Below, piece by piece: positions 1 to 8,377 of a stretch of DNA of 64,000 nucleotides. The notes below the pieces were generated by a model. It was not told where the DNA came from, made no database searches, and saw only the letters and a list, made by a program, of their open reading frames with translations. Each line of letters begins with the position of its first letter. Positions within the stretch are counted from its first letter, which is position 1. The stretch comes from Streptosporangiales bacterium (GTDB lineage Bacteria > Actinomycetota > Actinomycetes > Streptosporangiales > WHST01): positions 1-64,000 of the forward strand of contig WHTA01000003.1 of assembly GCA_009379825.1 (NCBI GenBank). The letters are read 5' to 3'. Made by a program: the position numbers and the translations under genes.

Positions 1-47
1 ATTTGATCCTGCGACACGTGTCCGAACCCGACCACGTCTGGGCATGG

Positions 48-1179
48 TCAACCTGGCGTCGACGACGCCAACACCAAGCCCGAACCAGCCACTATCGCAC
101 CCGCGGCCACCCACCCCATGTGCCGTTGCAGTACTAGGCCGGCGCCGCCCATGCCGGCGGTGGAGAGCCAGGCGAACGCCTCGGTGCGGGCGCCTGCCGG
201 TGCGAGCTCGCCCATCCGCTCGTACATCGCGGCCATCGACGGGGCGATCATCGCGCCGGCGAGTGCCGGCCAGCCACCAGACGTTGCCGGCGAGCACGCA
301 GCAGACGAACCCGACGGCGACCAGGGCGACCCGCCGCCACGGCACCGCGCGCCGCTGCGCCACCAGCACCCCGGCGGCGATGCCGCCGACGAAGCTGCCC
401 AGGCTCCACACCATCTCCAGCACGCCGCTGAGCGCCCGCTGCCCCGCGTGCTCGGCGAACGCGACGATGCCCAGCTGCAGTGCAGAGAATGACCCGACGA
501 GCAACGCCATCCCGGTGATCAGGCCGAACCGGCCCGGGCTACGCAGCACCGCCTCGCGCGGGCCCGTCAGCTCGTCGCCCGCGGCCGCGGCGGGGTCCGT
601 ACGCAACGCGGGCCTGCTCGCGAACCACGTGGTGCCCGCCAGTGCCACCACTCCGCACCCGGCGACGGCCACCCGGGAGCCGGCGAACGCGACGAGCAGC
701 GCCGCGAGCAACGGCCCGAGGGCGAACATCAGCTCCTGCACGGTGGCCTCCACCGTGTAGATCAACCGCAGCCGCGCGCCGTCCACGACCCGCGGCCAGG
801 CGGCGCGCACGGTCGCCGACACCGGTGGCAGCACGGCACCGGTGAGCATGGCGAAGACCAGCCCCAGCCACCACACAGAACCCGGCAGCACGGCGATCAC
901 GCCGAACCCGGCCGCGTACGCGATGCCCAGGGGTGTCAGCACCCGGCGCGCACCGAAGCGGTCCGCCGCCCGGCCCAGCCACGGCCCGACGACCGCGATC
1001 ATCGCGGTGTACGCACCGACCATGACACCGGACCAGGCGAACGTGCCGGTCAGGTCGCGTGCCCAGAACGACAGCGCGATGATCGCCATCGTGCTCGGCA
1101 GCCTGGCCGCGAGCGACGCGGCCAACAGCACCGGCACGCCCCGCGTGGCGAGCAGGTCACGGTAGTTGCGCAAGCCCAT
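48..1179 (-). pseudogene. MFS transporter, frameshifted
   Basis: Read from an ATG at 1179, the protein begins MGLRNYRDLLATRG and continues as a typical major facilitator with successive membrane helices and a loop containing GRAADRFGARR, as in drug-efflux-type MFS proteins. The frame is lost at about 258-272: upstream it reads NVWWLAGTRRRD and stays open to the window edge, while the expected continuation (PALAGAMIAPSMAAMYERMG, then TEAFAWLST) lies in the next frame and stops at 48. One extra base or two missing bases explains this. The last helices also look shortened. It diverges from an ArsR-type regulator across a clear palindrome, so it was probably that regulator's target. It is either a pseudogene or a sequencing error; the family assignment is firm. 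Confidence 0.75.
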
Positions 1180-1214
1180 GTACGGCAGGCTGGCAGAGTC
1201 CACCGACAGCCGCT

Positions 1215-1240
1215 AACCTTTTGGCTCTGGCCGAAAGGTT
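1215..1240. promoter_or_regulatory. Operator-like palindrome between MFS gene and ArsR-type regulator
   Basis: An inverted repeat with arms AACCTTTTGGC (1215-1225) and GCCGAAAGGTT (1230-1240) has one mismatch in eleven positions and a four-base centre. It lies 12 bases before the GTG start of the regulator and 35 bases before the divergent MFS start. The place and symmetry are what is expected for the binding site of the adjacent winged-helix regulator; binding itself is inferred. Confidence 0.6.
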
Positions 1241-1252
1241 GACGGGTTCACG

Positions 1253-2224
1253 GTGATCGAACTACGGCTCGGCGAGCTCGGCCTCGCCCGGGTGCGGTTC
1301 GCCATCGCGCCCGTCCACGAGGCCACAGGCGCCGTCCGGGTGCTGCGCTCGCCGGCCAGGTTCCCGCTGCACGCAGGCTGGCTGCGGTGGGCGCGCAGCG
1401 CGTCCGAGCGGCTCGACCTGGCCCCGCTGTTCGAGGTGCTGCCACCGGACGGCTACATCCCCGACTTCCTCGACCCGCCGCCGGACAGCCCGGTCGCGAC
1501 GTTCGCCGACGCACTCGAACGGGCACGCGCCACGCCGCCGCGCCAGGTCGGCAAGGAGCTGCGGTGGGCGCTCGAGCAACAGCCGATGACCCCGACCGCG
1601 GCCCGGCTGCTCCGCCGGCCGGGGCACAGCAGAGACCTGTTGCTCGACCTGCTGCACGACGTCTGGCGGGCGCTGGTCGAGCCGCACTGGCCGGCGCTGC
1701 ACGCCACCCTCGAGGCGGACGTGCTCTACCGCGGTCGCCAGCTCGCCGCGGGCGGCATCGACCTGGTGGCCGCGGACCTGCACCGCAACATCCGGCTCGT
1801 CGGGGACGCCCTGCGCGTGCGTTCCAGGCATACGGCACACGTCGACTGCCGCGAGTCCGGCGTGATCCTCACACCGAGCGTGTTCATCACCGACCGGGTG
1901 AACGCGATGATCGACCCGCCGTGGCAGCCGACGCTGTACTACCCGGCGCGCGGCGTAGGCGACCTGTGGTCGAAGCCGACGACGCAGGACACCGCGCACG
2001 CGCAACGGCTGTTCGGCGCGACGCGTGCGGCGGTGCTGTTCGAGCTCAGCAGTACGGCCTCCACGTCCAGGGTGGCACGCTCGCTCGGACTGTCCGTCGG
2101 CAGCGCCAGCGAGCACCTCACCGTGTTGCGCGATGCGGGCCTGGTCGCCAGCTCCCGGCAGGGACGCCGGGTGCTGCACTCCCGCACCCCGCTCGGCGAC
2201 GCACTCGTCACCGCGCTCAGCTAG
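1253..2224 (+). CDS. ArsR-family transcriptional regulator with large N-terminal domain (DUF5937-like)
   Basis: This 323-residue protein has a C-terminal winged helix-turn-helix at about residues 250-315, containing FGATRAAVLFELSS, SRVARSLGLSVGSASEHLTV and LRDAGLVASSRQGRRV, the usual ArsR order of recognition helix and wing. The first 240 residues form the long N-terminal region found in many actinomycete ArsR-like regulators (DUF5937 type), whose ligand is not known. The GTG start at 1253 is used because it lies just after the palindrome and gives the family N-terminus (MIELRLGELGLARVRFAI). It is divergent from an MFS gene, which it probably represses. A strong hairpin follows four bases after the stop codon. 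Confidence 0.85.
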   Translation: MIELRLGELGLARVRFAIAPVHEATGAVRVLRSPARFPLHAGWLRWARSASERLDLAPLFEVLPPDGYIPDFLDPPPDSPVATFADALERARATPPRQVGKELRWALEQQPMTPTAARLLRRPGHSRDLLLDLLHDVWRALVEPHWPALHATLEADVLYRGRQLAAGGIDLVAADLHRNIRLVGDALRVRSRHTAHVDCRESGVILTPSVFITDRVNAMIDPPWQPTLYYPARGVGDLWSKPTTQDTAHAQRLFGATRAAVLFELSSTASTSRVARSLGLSVGSASEHLTVLRDAGLVASSRQGRRVLHSRTPLGDALVTALS

Positions 2225-2227
2225 CGA

Positions 2228-2262
2228 ACGTCGGCCTCCCGGGTGACCCGGGAGGCCGACGT
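2228..2262 (+). terminator. Hairpin terminator after the ArsR-type gene
   Basis: A perfect 16-base-pair stem (2228-2243 paired with 2247-2262) with a TGA loop starts four bases after the regulator's stop codon. There is no real T-run, as is common in high-GC genomes. It may serve the convergent MFS gene as well. Confidence 0.7.
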
Positions 2263-2290
2263 CGTCGGGGGGTTGCCCCTTCGGCCCCGA

Positions 2291-2366
2291 CGGCTAGGGG
2301 TGTCTCTCGATGACCGTCCGGCCTGCGCGGCGCTCGGCTCGAACACCATCGAGAGACACGGCTAGG
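2291..2366. repeat. Short inverted repeat framed by an 8-bp direct repeat
   Basis: GTGTCTCTCGATG (2300-2312) is repeated exactly as its reverse complement at 2347-2359. The octamer CGGCTAGG occurs directly at 2291-2298 and 2359-2366, one base of the right copy being shared with the inverted repeat. The right octamer holds the stop codon of the neighbouring MFS gene. The arrangement resembles a minimal inserted element with target duplication, but it could equally be a terminator with a 34-base loop for the minus-strand gene. Confidence 0.5.
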
Positions 2367-3765
2367 TCGCGCGCAGCGTGCGCCTGGCGGACAGTCCCGC
2401 GCCGACGCCCGCCACCGCGAGCACGATCCAGATCCCGGCGAAGATGGTCGAGCTGACCGGCCCCTGCGCGTGCGCGGCCGCGAAGATCGCACCGCCGACG
2501 CCCACCCCGAGGACGCCGCCGAGCGAGTCCGCCAGCTGCAGGTGCGAGGAGTTCGTGCCCTGCTCGGCCGGGTCGGACAGGTTCAGCAGCAGCACCGAGC
2601 CGCTGGACATCGCCGCGCCCATGCCGACGCCCGCGACGATCCAGACCGCCAGGATCACCCAGCTGGGCAGGCCGAGCACCACCACTGCAAGCAGCAGCGA
2701 GCCGATGGCGACCACGTACGAGCCGAACTGCAGCATCCTGCTGTGCCCGGCGTCGGTATGCACCCGGGCCTGCACCCACGCGCCGAGGCTCCACCCGAGC
2801 GCGCCGCTGGTCAGCGCGATCCCCGCGATCGCCGGCGACAGCCCGCGGTGGGTGACGAGCATCAGCGGGATGAAGACGTCCGCGCCGAAGAAGCTCATGG
2901 TGAGCAGACCGCGCGTGGCGATCAGCGCGGGCAGGCCGCGCCGCAACCGCGCGGTGCCTGCCGGCAGCAGCACGGCGAGGGTCCCGCCGAGCGCGACCAC
3001 ACCGACGGCCGTCGCCGCGATGCCGGTACCGCTGCCGAGGCGTTCCGCGCCCCACTGCAGGGCGGTCGCCGCCAGCGCGACGCCTGCGCCCGCCAGGATT
3101 CTGCGCCACGGCCGCACCGACGTCCACCGGGCCTGCTGCGAGGTGCTACGCAGTGCCGGCAGCAGCGCCAACGCCGCCGGTATCGCGATCGGCGGCACCC
3201 CGAGGAAGATCACCCGCCAGCTCACCGCGTCGGTCAGCCAGCCGGCGACGGCGGGACCGATCAGCGCGGGCAGCACCCATGCCGCGGAGAACCAGGCGAA
3301 GATCTTCGGCCGGTAGTCCGCCGGGTAGGCGTGCCCGATCAGCACGTAGATGGCGACGGAGATCAGCCCGGCGCTCACCCCGGCCAGCGCCCGCCCGAAC
3401 ACGAACACCGCGAAAACCGGCGCGAACCCGCTCGCCAGCAGGCCGGCGGTGAAGCTCGCCAGGCCGATCAGCAGCGGCAACCGCGGACCCACCCGGTCGC
3501 TGACGTAGCCGCTGATCACCGTGCCGAACAGGCTCATCGCGAGGAACGCCGACACCGCGAGGCCGTACGCGCCCACCGCGTCCATCGCCTTGGCCACCGC
3601 GGGCATCGCCGTCGCGACGGCCATCGCCTCGAACGCGATGAGCGTCACGAGGGTGAGCATGCCGATGGTGACGAGGCGAAGCGACGGCCGCGTGCCGGTC
3701 ATCGCCTCCCCCTGCGCCGGCGTGGGTACGTCCTGCTGCTGGTTCGCGTCGACCGTGATCGTCAT
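2362..3765 (-). CDS. MFS transporter, multidrug-efflux type
   Basis: A 467-residue integral membrane protein of the major facilitator superfamily. The first helix region contains TLIAFEAMAVATAMPAVAKA, followed by a loop with GYVSDRVGPRLPLL that matches the conserved MFS loop between helices 2 and 3. Many further hydrophobic segments fit 12-14 membrane helices, and the protein resembles proton-driven drug exporters. I chose the ATG at 3765; a TTG at 3786 would add seven residues. No good ribosome-binding site precedes the ATG, so translation may be leaderless. It converges on the ArsR-type regulator and ends at a hairpin-forming repeat. The substrate cannot be told from sequence. Confidence 0.85.
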   Translation of the reverse strand: MTITVDANQQQDVPTPAQGEAMTGTRPSLRLVTIGMLTLVTLIAFEAMAVATAMPAVAKAMDAVGAYGLAVSAFLAMSLFGTVISGYVSDRVGPRLPLLIGLASFTAGLLASGFAPVFAVFVFGRALAGVSAGLISVAIYVLIGHAYPADYRPKIFAWFSAAWVLPALIGPAVAGWLTDAVSWRVIFLGVPPIAIPAALALLPALRSTSQQARWTSVRPWRRILAGAGVALAATALQWGAERLGSGTGIAATAVGVVALGGTLAVLLPAGTARLRRGLPALIATRGLLTMSFFGADVFIPLMLVTHRGLSPAIAGIALTSGALGWSLGAWVQARVHTDAGHSRMLQFGSYVVAIGSLLLAVVVLGLPSWVILAVWIVAGVGMGAAMSSGSVLLLNLSDPAEQGTNSSHLQLADSLGGVLGVGVGGAIFAAAHAQGPVSSTIFAGIWIVLAVAGVGAGLSARRTLRAT

Positions 3766-3850
3766 GTCCCAAGCGTGCAAGCTCAACCGGACCTGACGTC
3801 AACGCGCTGATCGACCGAGACCGCCTACGTCTCCGGTCCTAGGCCGGCGG

Positions 3851-4075
3851 TCAGCCCACGTCGTCGCGCTTCGCCGCGCGCCAGGCCCGCCAGCCGATGA
3901 CGGCGAACACGACGGCGATCGCCAAGTTCACAACGATCAGCACGGTGTGCGCAACGTAATAACCGGTCGGGCGGCCTTCGGTGCCGGCGAGGTTACGGAT
4001 GAACGTCACGTACGTGACGACGTTCCACGCCGCGACCGCGAGCAGGAACCCGGCGAGCTTGCGACCGATCTTCAT
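3851..4075 (-). CDS. Small two-helix membrane protein (SCO4848-like family)
   Basis: A 74-residue protein beginning MKIGRKLAGFLLAVAAWNVV, with a first membrane helix at about residues 7-26, a short loop containing FIRNLAGTEGRPTGYYVAH, and a second helix at about 44-64, ending in a basic tail. Length, the N-terminal K-x-x-R-K pattern and the F-I-R-N-L segment match a small membrane protein family widespread in actinomycetes (SCO4848-like), whose function is unknown to me. It stands alone, divergent from the VOC gene at 4148. Confidence 0.7.
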   Translation of the reverse strand: MKIGRKLAGFLLAVAAWNVVTYVTFIRNLAGTEGRPTGYYVAHTVLIVVNLAIAVVFAVIGWRAWRAAKRDDVG

Positions 4076-4147
4076 GCCGCCAGCCTACGAGGCATCCACC
4101 CGTACGGCCGCGGCCGGCTGTCGGTGCCGGCCGCTACGTTGGACGCC

Positions 4148-4582
4148 ATGGCTACCGACCTGCAGATCACCTTCGACAGTCCCGACCCGGCGCGCATCGC
4201 CGCGTTCTGGGCGGCCGCGCTCGGCTACGTCGTGCAGCCACCGCCGCCCGGCTTCGACTCCTGGGAGGCCTGGCTGCGACAGATGGGCGTGCCCGAGGAA
4301 CGGTTCAACAGTGCTTCGGCCGTCATCGACCCGGACGGCAATGGGCCGCGCATCTTCATCCAGCAGGTGCCGGAACCGAAGATCGCGAAGAACCGGGTGC
4401 ACCTCGACCTCAAGGTGGGCGGTGGTCCTGGCACGCCGATGGACCAACGCAAGGCGGCCATCGATGCCGAGGCGGACCGGCTCGTCGGCCTCGGCGCCAC
4501 CCTCGTCCGCCCGGTCGAGGAGATGGGCCAGTACTGCGTCGTCATGCAGGATCCGGACGGCAACGAGTTCTGCGTGGACTAG
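4148..4582 (+). CDS. VOC (glyoxalase/bleomycin-resistance fold) protein
   Basis: A 144-residue single VOC module. It starts MATDLQITFDSPDPARIAAFW, the usual first strand-helix of the fold, and ends with VMQDPDGNEFCVD, which carries the common metal-ligand glutamate of the last strand. The centre contains KNRVHLDLKV, the second typical strand with a histidine ligand. The ATG at 4148 gives the standard N-terminus. Actinomycetes carry many such proteins and the substrate cannot be deduced. Its 3' end overlaps the convergent dehydratase gene by 41 bases, so the dehydratase C-terminal tail is encoded opposite the VOC C-terminus. Confidence 0.82.
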   Translation: MATDLQITFDSPDPARIAAFWAAALGYVVQPPPPGFDSWEAWLRQMGVPEERFNSASAVIDPDGNGPRIFIQQVPEPKIAKNRVHLDLKVGGGPGTPMDQRKAAIDAEADRLVGLGATLVRPVEEMGQYCVVMQDPDGNEFCVD

Positions 4583-5549
4583 TGCGGGCCGCGCCGACCC
4601 AGCGGTGATAGGCGTCCACGTCCACGTTGCTGCCGCACACGATGGTGACCACGTGCCGGTCGGCGAAGCGGTCACGGTCTTCGAGGATCGCCGCGATGCC
4701 GAGCGCGGCCGACGGTTCGACGACGAGGCCGGCGTGGTCGTGGAGCATCCGCATACCGGTGATGATCGACGCCTCCTGGACCAGGACGGCGTCGTCTGCG
4801 ACCAGCAGGAGGTCGTCGAGGACGGCCGGGATGGGACGCCGGCCGGCGACGCCGTCGGCGATGGTATCGGTCGAGTCGGTGGTGACGACGCGCCGTTCGT
4901 GCCAGGAGCGCGTCATCGCCGGTGCGCCAAGCGGCTGGACGCAGATCACCTCGACTTCGGGCGCCTGGGCCTTCACCACATGACCCACACCGGTGGCCAG
5001 CGCCCCGCCGCCGAGGGCAATCAGGACGGTGTCGTACGCCGGCACGGTGTCCACCAGTTCCAGGCCGATGGTCGCCGCGCCCTCGCAGGTCTCGATGTCC
5101 AGGCTGTCTTCGACCAGCCGGATGCCGTGGCCCTGCGCGACGGCCGCCGCCCGCTCGCGAGCCAGGTCGAAGTCGCCGTCCACCAGCTCCAAGCTGGCGT
5201 CCAGTGCGCGGATGCGATCCAGCTTGGCCGTAGGCGCAGCGCGGGATGCCACGACAGCGACGTCGAGCCCCCGGCCGCGGCCGGACCAGGCGAGGGCTTG
5301 GCCAAGGTTGCCCGCGCTGGCGCACACCACGGCTCGCGAGCCGCTGTCGACGAGGCGGCTCGCGATCACCTCGGTGCCGCGGGCCTTGAAGCTGCGGACC
5401 GGGTTCGCCGTTTCCAGCTTGATGCTCACCGTGCACCCGAGTTCGGGCTCCAGCGCCTCGCAGCGGTACAGCGGAGTGTCCAGAAAGATCGGGTCGATCA
5501 CCCGCCGAGCCGCCCGGATCCGAGCAATGTCGAGGCGCGTTTCCTGCAC
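4542..5549 (-). CDS. PLP-dependent threonine/serine dehydratase-like enzyme
   Basis: A 335-residue fold-type II PLP enzyme. Visible motifs are the lysine segment NPVRSFKARGTEV, the phosphate/cofactor loop SAGNLGQALAW, and the glycine loop ALGGGALATGVG; together they place it with threonine dehydratases, serine racemases and relatives. It lacks the C-terminal ACT domain of biosynthetic IlvA, so a catabolic dehydratase or racemase role is more likely. I start at the GTG at 5549 (MQETRLDIARIRAARRVIDP) because residues before it are compositionally unlike the family. It ends in an Arg/Pro-rich tail overlapping the VOC gene. The exact substrate is not determined. Confidence 0.8.
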   Translation of the reverse strand: MQETRLDIARIRAARRVIDPIFLDTPLYRCEALEPELGCTVSIKLETANPVRSFKARGTEVIASRLVDSGSRAVVCASAGNLGQALAWSGRGRGLDVAVVASRAAPTAKLDRIRALDASLELVDGDFDLARERAAAVAQGHGIRLVEDSLDIETCEGAATIGLELVDTVPAYDTVLIALGGGALATGVGHVVKAQAPEVEVICVQPLGAPAMTRSWHERRVVTTDSTDTIADGVAGRRPIPAVLDDLLLVADDAVLVQEASIITGMRMLHDHAGLVVEPSAALGIAAILEDRDRFADRHVVTIVCGSNVDVDAYHRWVGAARTSPRRTRCRPDPA

Positions 5550-5688
5550 GACAGAGCAGCGTAGTCTGTCGGCGCCGGTAGGTGGAGGAACTCCTGATAG
5601 ATCGAACGGTGCTCGACTCGCCGTTCTACCGGGCCGACTAGAATTCGGCCATGGCAGCCGACGGTAGTTCCTTGGCGGTGGCCGCACC

Positions 5689-6990
5689 GTGATCGCGGTA
5701 CTCCGCGAGGTCGGGCTCATCCTGCTCTTCGTGCTGATCGGCGGGGTGTTCGCCGCGGCGGAGATCGCGCTCGTCTCGCTGCGGGACGGTCAGCTCAGCC
5801 GGCTCGCACTCCGCGGCCGCCGCGGGGCACGGGTCGCCAGGCTCGCCGCCGACCCCAACAGGTTCCTGTCCGCAGTGCAGATCGGCGTGACGGTGATGGG
5901 GTTCCTGTCCGCCGCGTTCGGCGGCGCCACCATCGCGTCCAGGGTCGCGCCGCTGTTCACCGGCGTCGGCCTCACCGAGGCCGTCGCCAACACCGCCGCC
6001 CTGGTGCTGGTCACCATCGCCATCTCGTACGTCTCGATCGTGCTCGGCGAGCTCGCCGCGAAGCGCCTCGCCCTGCAGCGCGCCGAGGGCTTCGCGCTCG
6101 CCCTCGCGCCGCTCGTCGACCGGATCGCGGTGGTGCTGCGCCCGGTGATCTGGCTGCTGTCCAAGTCCACCGACGTGGTCGTCCGCGTGCTCGGCGGCGA
6201 CCCGAACGCGCAGCGCGAGGAGATGTCCGAGCAGGAGCTGCGCGAGGTGGTGTCCGGGCACGAGACGCTCGGCACGGAGGAACGCCACATCGTGACGGAA
6301 GTGTTCCGCGCGGTCGACCGCCAGGTGCGTGAGGTGATGGTGCCGCGCACCGAGGTCGACTTCCTGGACGCCGACGACCCGCTGCCCGACGCGGTCGCGT
6401 TCGCCCGCGGCCGCCAGCGGTCGCGCTACCCCGTCATCCGCGGCTCCGCCGACGACGTCGCCGGCTTCGTGCACGTACGCGACCTCTTCGACCGGGATGC
6501 GAACACCCGGGCGACGACCGTCGGCGACCTGGTCCGCGAGATCGTGTTGCTGCCGTGGAGCGCGAAGGTCCTCCCCACCCTGTCGCGGATGCGCCGTGGG
6601 GGCGCACACGTCGCCGTGGTCGTCGACGAGTACGGCGGCACGGCCGGCATCGTCACCCTGGAGGACCTGATCGAGGTCCTCGTCGGGGACATCCGCGACG
6701 AGTACGACCGGGAGGAGGACGCGGCGACCCAGCTCGCCGGCGGCGACATCGAGGTCGACGGCCTGCTGAACCTCGAGGACTTCTCCGACACCACCGGCAT
6801 CCGCATCCCGGACGGGCCGTACGAGACGGTCGCCGGCTTCGTCATCGCCCAGCTCGGCTACCTCCCGCAGGTGGGCGAGTCCGTCCAGGTGGACCACGCG
6901 CGGCTGGTCGTCAGCGCAGTGCAGGGCCGCCGGATCGCCAAGCTCCGCGTCGTCACCGCGACCCCGGCAGCGCGGCAGCAGGGACGGTGA
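5689..6990 (+). CDS. CNNM/CorC-family transporter (hemolysin-type), full length
   Basis: A 433-residue membrane protein. The N-terminal CNNM (DUF21) domain, about residues 1-190, has several helices and the family pattern AAEIALVSLRDGQLSRLA near the start. It is followed by a pair of CBS motifs (about 200-330; MVPRTEVDFLDADD and VVVDEYGGTAGIVTLEDLIE) and a C-terminal CorC/HlyC domain (about 345-425; DGPYETVAGFVIAQLGYLPQ). Members are linked to magnesium or other divalent cation transport; the old name hemolysin is misleading. The GTG at 5689 puts the first helix at the N-terminus. Two further paralogues lie at 18594 and 19928. Confidence 0.9.
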   Translation: MIAVLREVGLILLFVLIGGVFAAAEIALVSLRDGQLSRLALRGRRGARVARLAADPNRFLSAVQIGVTVMGFLSAAFGGATIASRVAPLFTGVGLTEAVANTAALVLVTIAISYVSIVLGELAAKRLALQRAEGFALALAPLVDRIAVVLRPVIWLLSKSTDVVVRVLGGDPNAQREEMSEQELREVVSGHETLGTEERHIVTEVFRAVDRQVREVMVPRTEVDFLDADDPLPDAVAFARGRQRSRYPVIRGSADDVAGFVHVRDLFDRDANTRATTVGDLVREIVLLPWSAKVLPTLSRMRRGGAHVAVVVDEYGGTAGIVTLEDLIEVLVGDIRDEYDREEDAATQLAGGDIEVDGLLNLEDFSDTTGIRIPDGPYETVAGFVIAQLGYLPQVGESVQVDHARLVVSAVQGRRIAKLRVVTATPAARQQGR

Positions 6991-7144
6991 CGGCGAGCCC
7001 CCGGTGCCGTGGTCACGCCGGCCGTGCAGCAGCGGCTCGCCGAGCCGTCTCCACGCCGCGGCGAGGTGTTCGCCGGCTGCTCCCGCCGGGCACAGCAGCG
7101 CCCAGTACTGGCCGACCCGTACTCCCGCGACCGGCTCGTCGACG

Positions 7145-7885
7145 TCAGGCGAGGCCGCCGTTGGCGTAGATCACCTGACCGTTGACCCACCGGGCCGGAC
7201 CGGCGAGGAACGACACCGCCGCGGCGATGTCCTCGGGCCGGCCGAGGCGCTCGAGCGGCACGGCGTTCGCCAGGTTGTCGACGGTCTGCTGATCCTTGCC
7301 GTCGAGGAACAACCGGGTAGCGGTGGGCCCCGGCGCGACCGCGTTCACGGTGATGTCCTTGCCCCGCAGCTCGCGGGCGAGGATGAGCGTCATGCCGTCC
7401 ACGGCCGCCTTGCTCGCGACGTAGCCGCCGTACGTCGGGAACTGCGTGCGGGTGACCGAGGTGGAGAAGTTCACGATCGCCCCGCCCGCGCGCACCCGCC
7501 TGGCCGCCTGCTGCGCGACGACGAACGTGCCGCGGATGTTCGTGCGGTGCATCCGGTCGAGGTCGTCGAGGTCCAGCGTCGCGATCGGCGCGAGGATCAT
7601 GAGCCCGGCCGTGTTCACGACCACGTCGACGCCGCCGAACGCGGACTCGACCGCGTCGAACGCCGCACTCATGTCACCTTCGTCGGCGACGTCGCCGCAG
7701 ACGGCGATGGCGCTGCCGCCGGCCGCGGTGATCGTCGCGACCGTCTCGGCGGCGCTGGCCTCGTTGCCGGCGTAGTGCACGGCGACGGCCAGCCCGTCCG
7801 CCGCGAGCCGCTGCGCCACGGCCCGGCCGATACCGCCTGAGCCGCCGGTGACGAGAGCGGCGCGGTCCGGGGTGGAGGTGGCCAC
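7145..7885 (-). CDS. SDR-family oxidoreductase
   Basis: A 246-residue classical short-chain dehydrogenase. The NAD(P)-binding TGGSGGIG lies at residues 13-20, NTAG at 91-94, and the catalytic Ser-Tyr-Lys with Y155-x-x-x-K159 (YVASK). The C-terminus (VNGQVIYANGGLA) is the normal SDR ending. It resembles 3-oxoacyl-ACP-reductase-like SDRs, but the substrate cannot be assigned. It follows the VOC gene at 7889 by three bases on the same strand, so the two are very likely one transcript. Confidence 0.88.
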   Translation of the reverse strand: MATSTPDRAALVTGGSGGIGRAVAQRLAADGLAVAVHYAGNEASAAETVATITAAGGSAIAVCGDVADEGDMSAAFDAVESAFGGVDVVVNTAGLMILAPIATLDLDDLDRMHRTNIRGTFVVAQQAARRVRAGGAIVNFSTSVTRTQFPTYGGYVASKAAVDGMTLILARELRGKDITVNAVAPGPTATRLFLDGKDQQTVDNLANAVPLERLGRPEDIAAAVSFLAGPARWVNGQVIYANGGLA

Positions 7886-7888
7886 GGG

Positions 7889-8254
7889 TCAGGCCTGGAC
7901 GAGGCAGAAGGGGTGCCCCGCCGGGTCGAGGTACACCCGGAACGTCGTGCCGGGCTGGACGTCGGTCTTGCGCGCGCCGACGGCGAGCACCGCCGTCTCC
8001 CCCGCGTCCAGGTCGTCGACGTCGAAGTCGAGGTGCAGCTGCTGCGGGTGCTTACCGCTCGGCCACTGCGGCGGGACATGGTCGGGGGCCAGCTGGAAAG
8101 CGATGGTGGCGCCGGCGTCCGACTGCAGCTCCACCCAGTCCGCCTTCGACTCCGGGTCGACCTGCCACCCGGTGATGTCGGCGTAGAACCGCGCGAGCCC
8201 GTCGGGATCCGTGGTGTCGAGCGCAACCAGACTGAAGCGGGCGATACCGGCCAC
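7889..8254 (-). CDS. VOC (glyoxalase-like) protein
   Basis: A 121-residue VOC protein: MAGIARFSLVALDTTDPDGL forms the first strand and helix, QLHLDFDVDDLD the middle strand with a histidine, and YLDPAGHPFCLVQ the last strand. The final ligand position has F-C-L rather than the usual F-x-E/C-L-V pattern with glutamate, so metal binding may differ from glyoxalase I. It is the first gene of a two-gene unit with the SDR and divergent from tesB. Function beyond the fold is unknown. Confidence 0.82.
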   Translation of the reverse strand: MAGIARFSLVALDTTDPDGLARFYADITGWQVDPESKADWVELQSDAGATIAFQLAPDHVPPQWPSGKHPQQLHLDFDVDDLDAGETAVLAVGARKTDVQPGTTFRVYLDPAGHPFCLVQA

Positions 8255-8377
8255 AGGGAGACCTCCTTCGGCGTGTACGTCGACCGCAGGTTACGCCCCG
8301 CCGCCGACAGCCGACCGCAGCAGGCAGTGCCGCCCGGTACCTTGGACCCGCGCAACTGTCCCAATAGGAGGATGCGG

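Noticed and set aside
3766-3786. Upstream TTG start for the second MFS gene
   Set aside because: It adds only seven residues and has no better ribosome-binding site; the ATG at 3765 is simpler.
3981-5564. Long open frame of over 500 codons on the plus strand
   Set aside because: It is antisense to the dehydratase and runs through the VOC gene; its composition (Arg, Ala, Asp-rich without domains) is that of a high-GC shadow frame.
6991-7144. Minus-strand reading VDEPVAGVRVGQYWALLCPAG that looks protein-like
   Set aside because: It has no clear start or family and spans only about 45 codons between two genes; perhaps a remnant, but not supportable.
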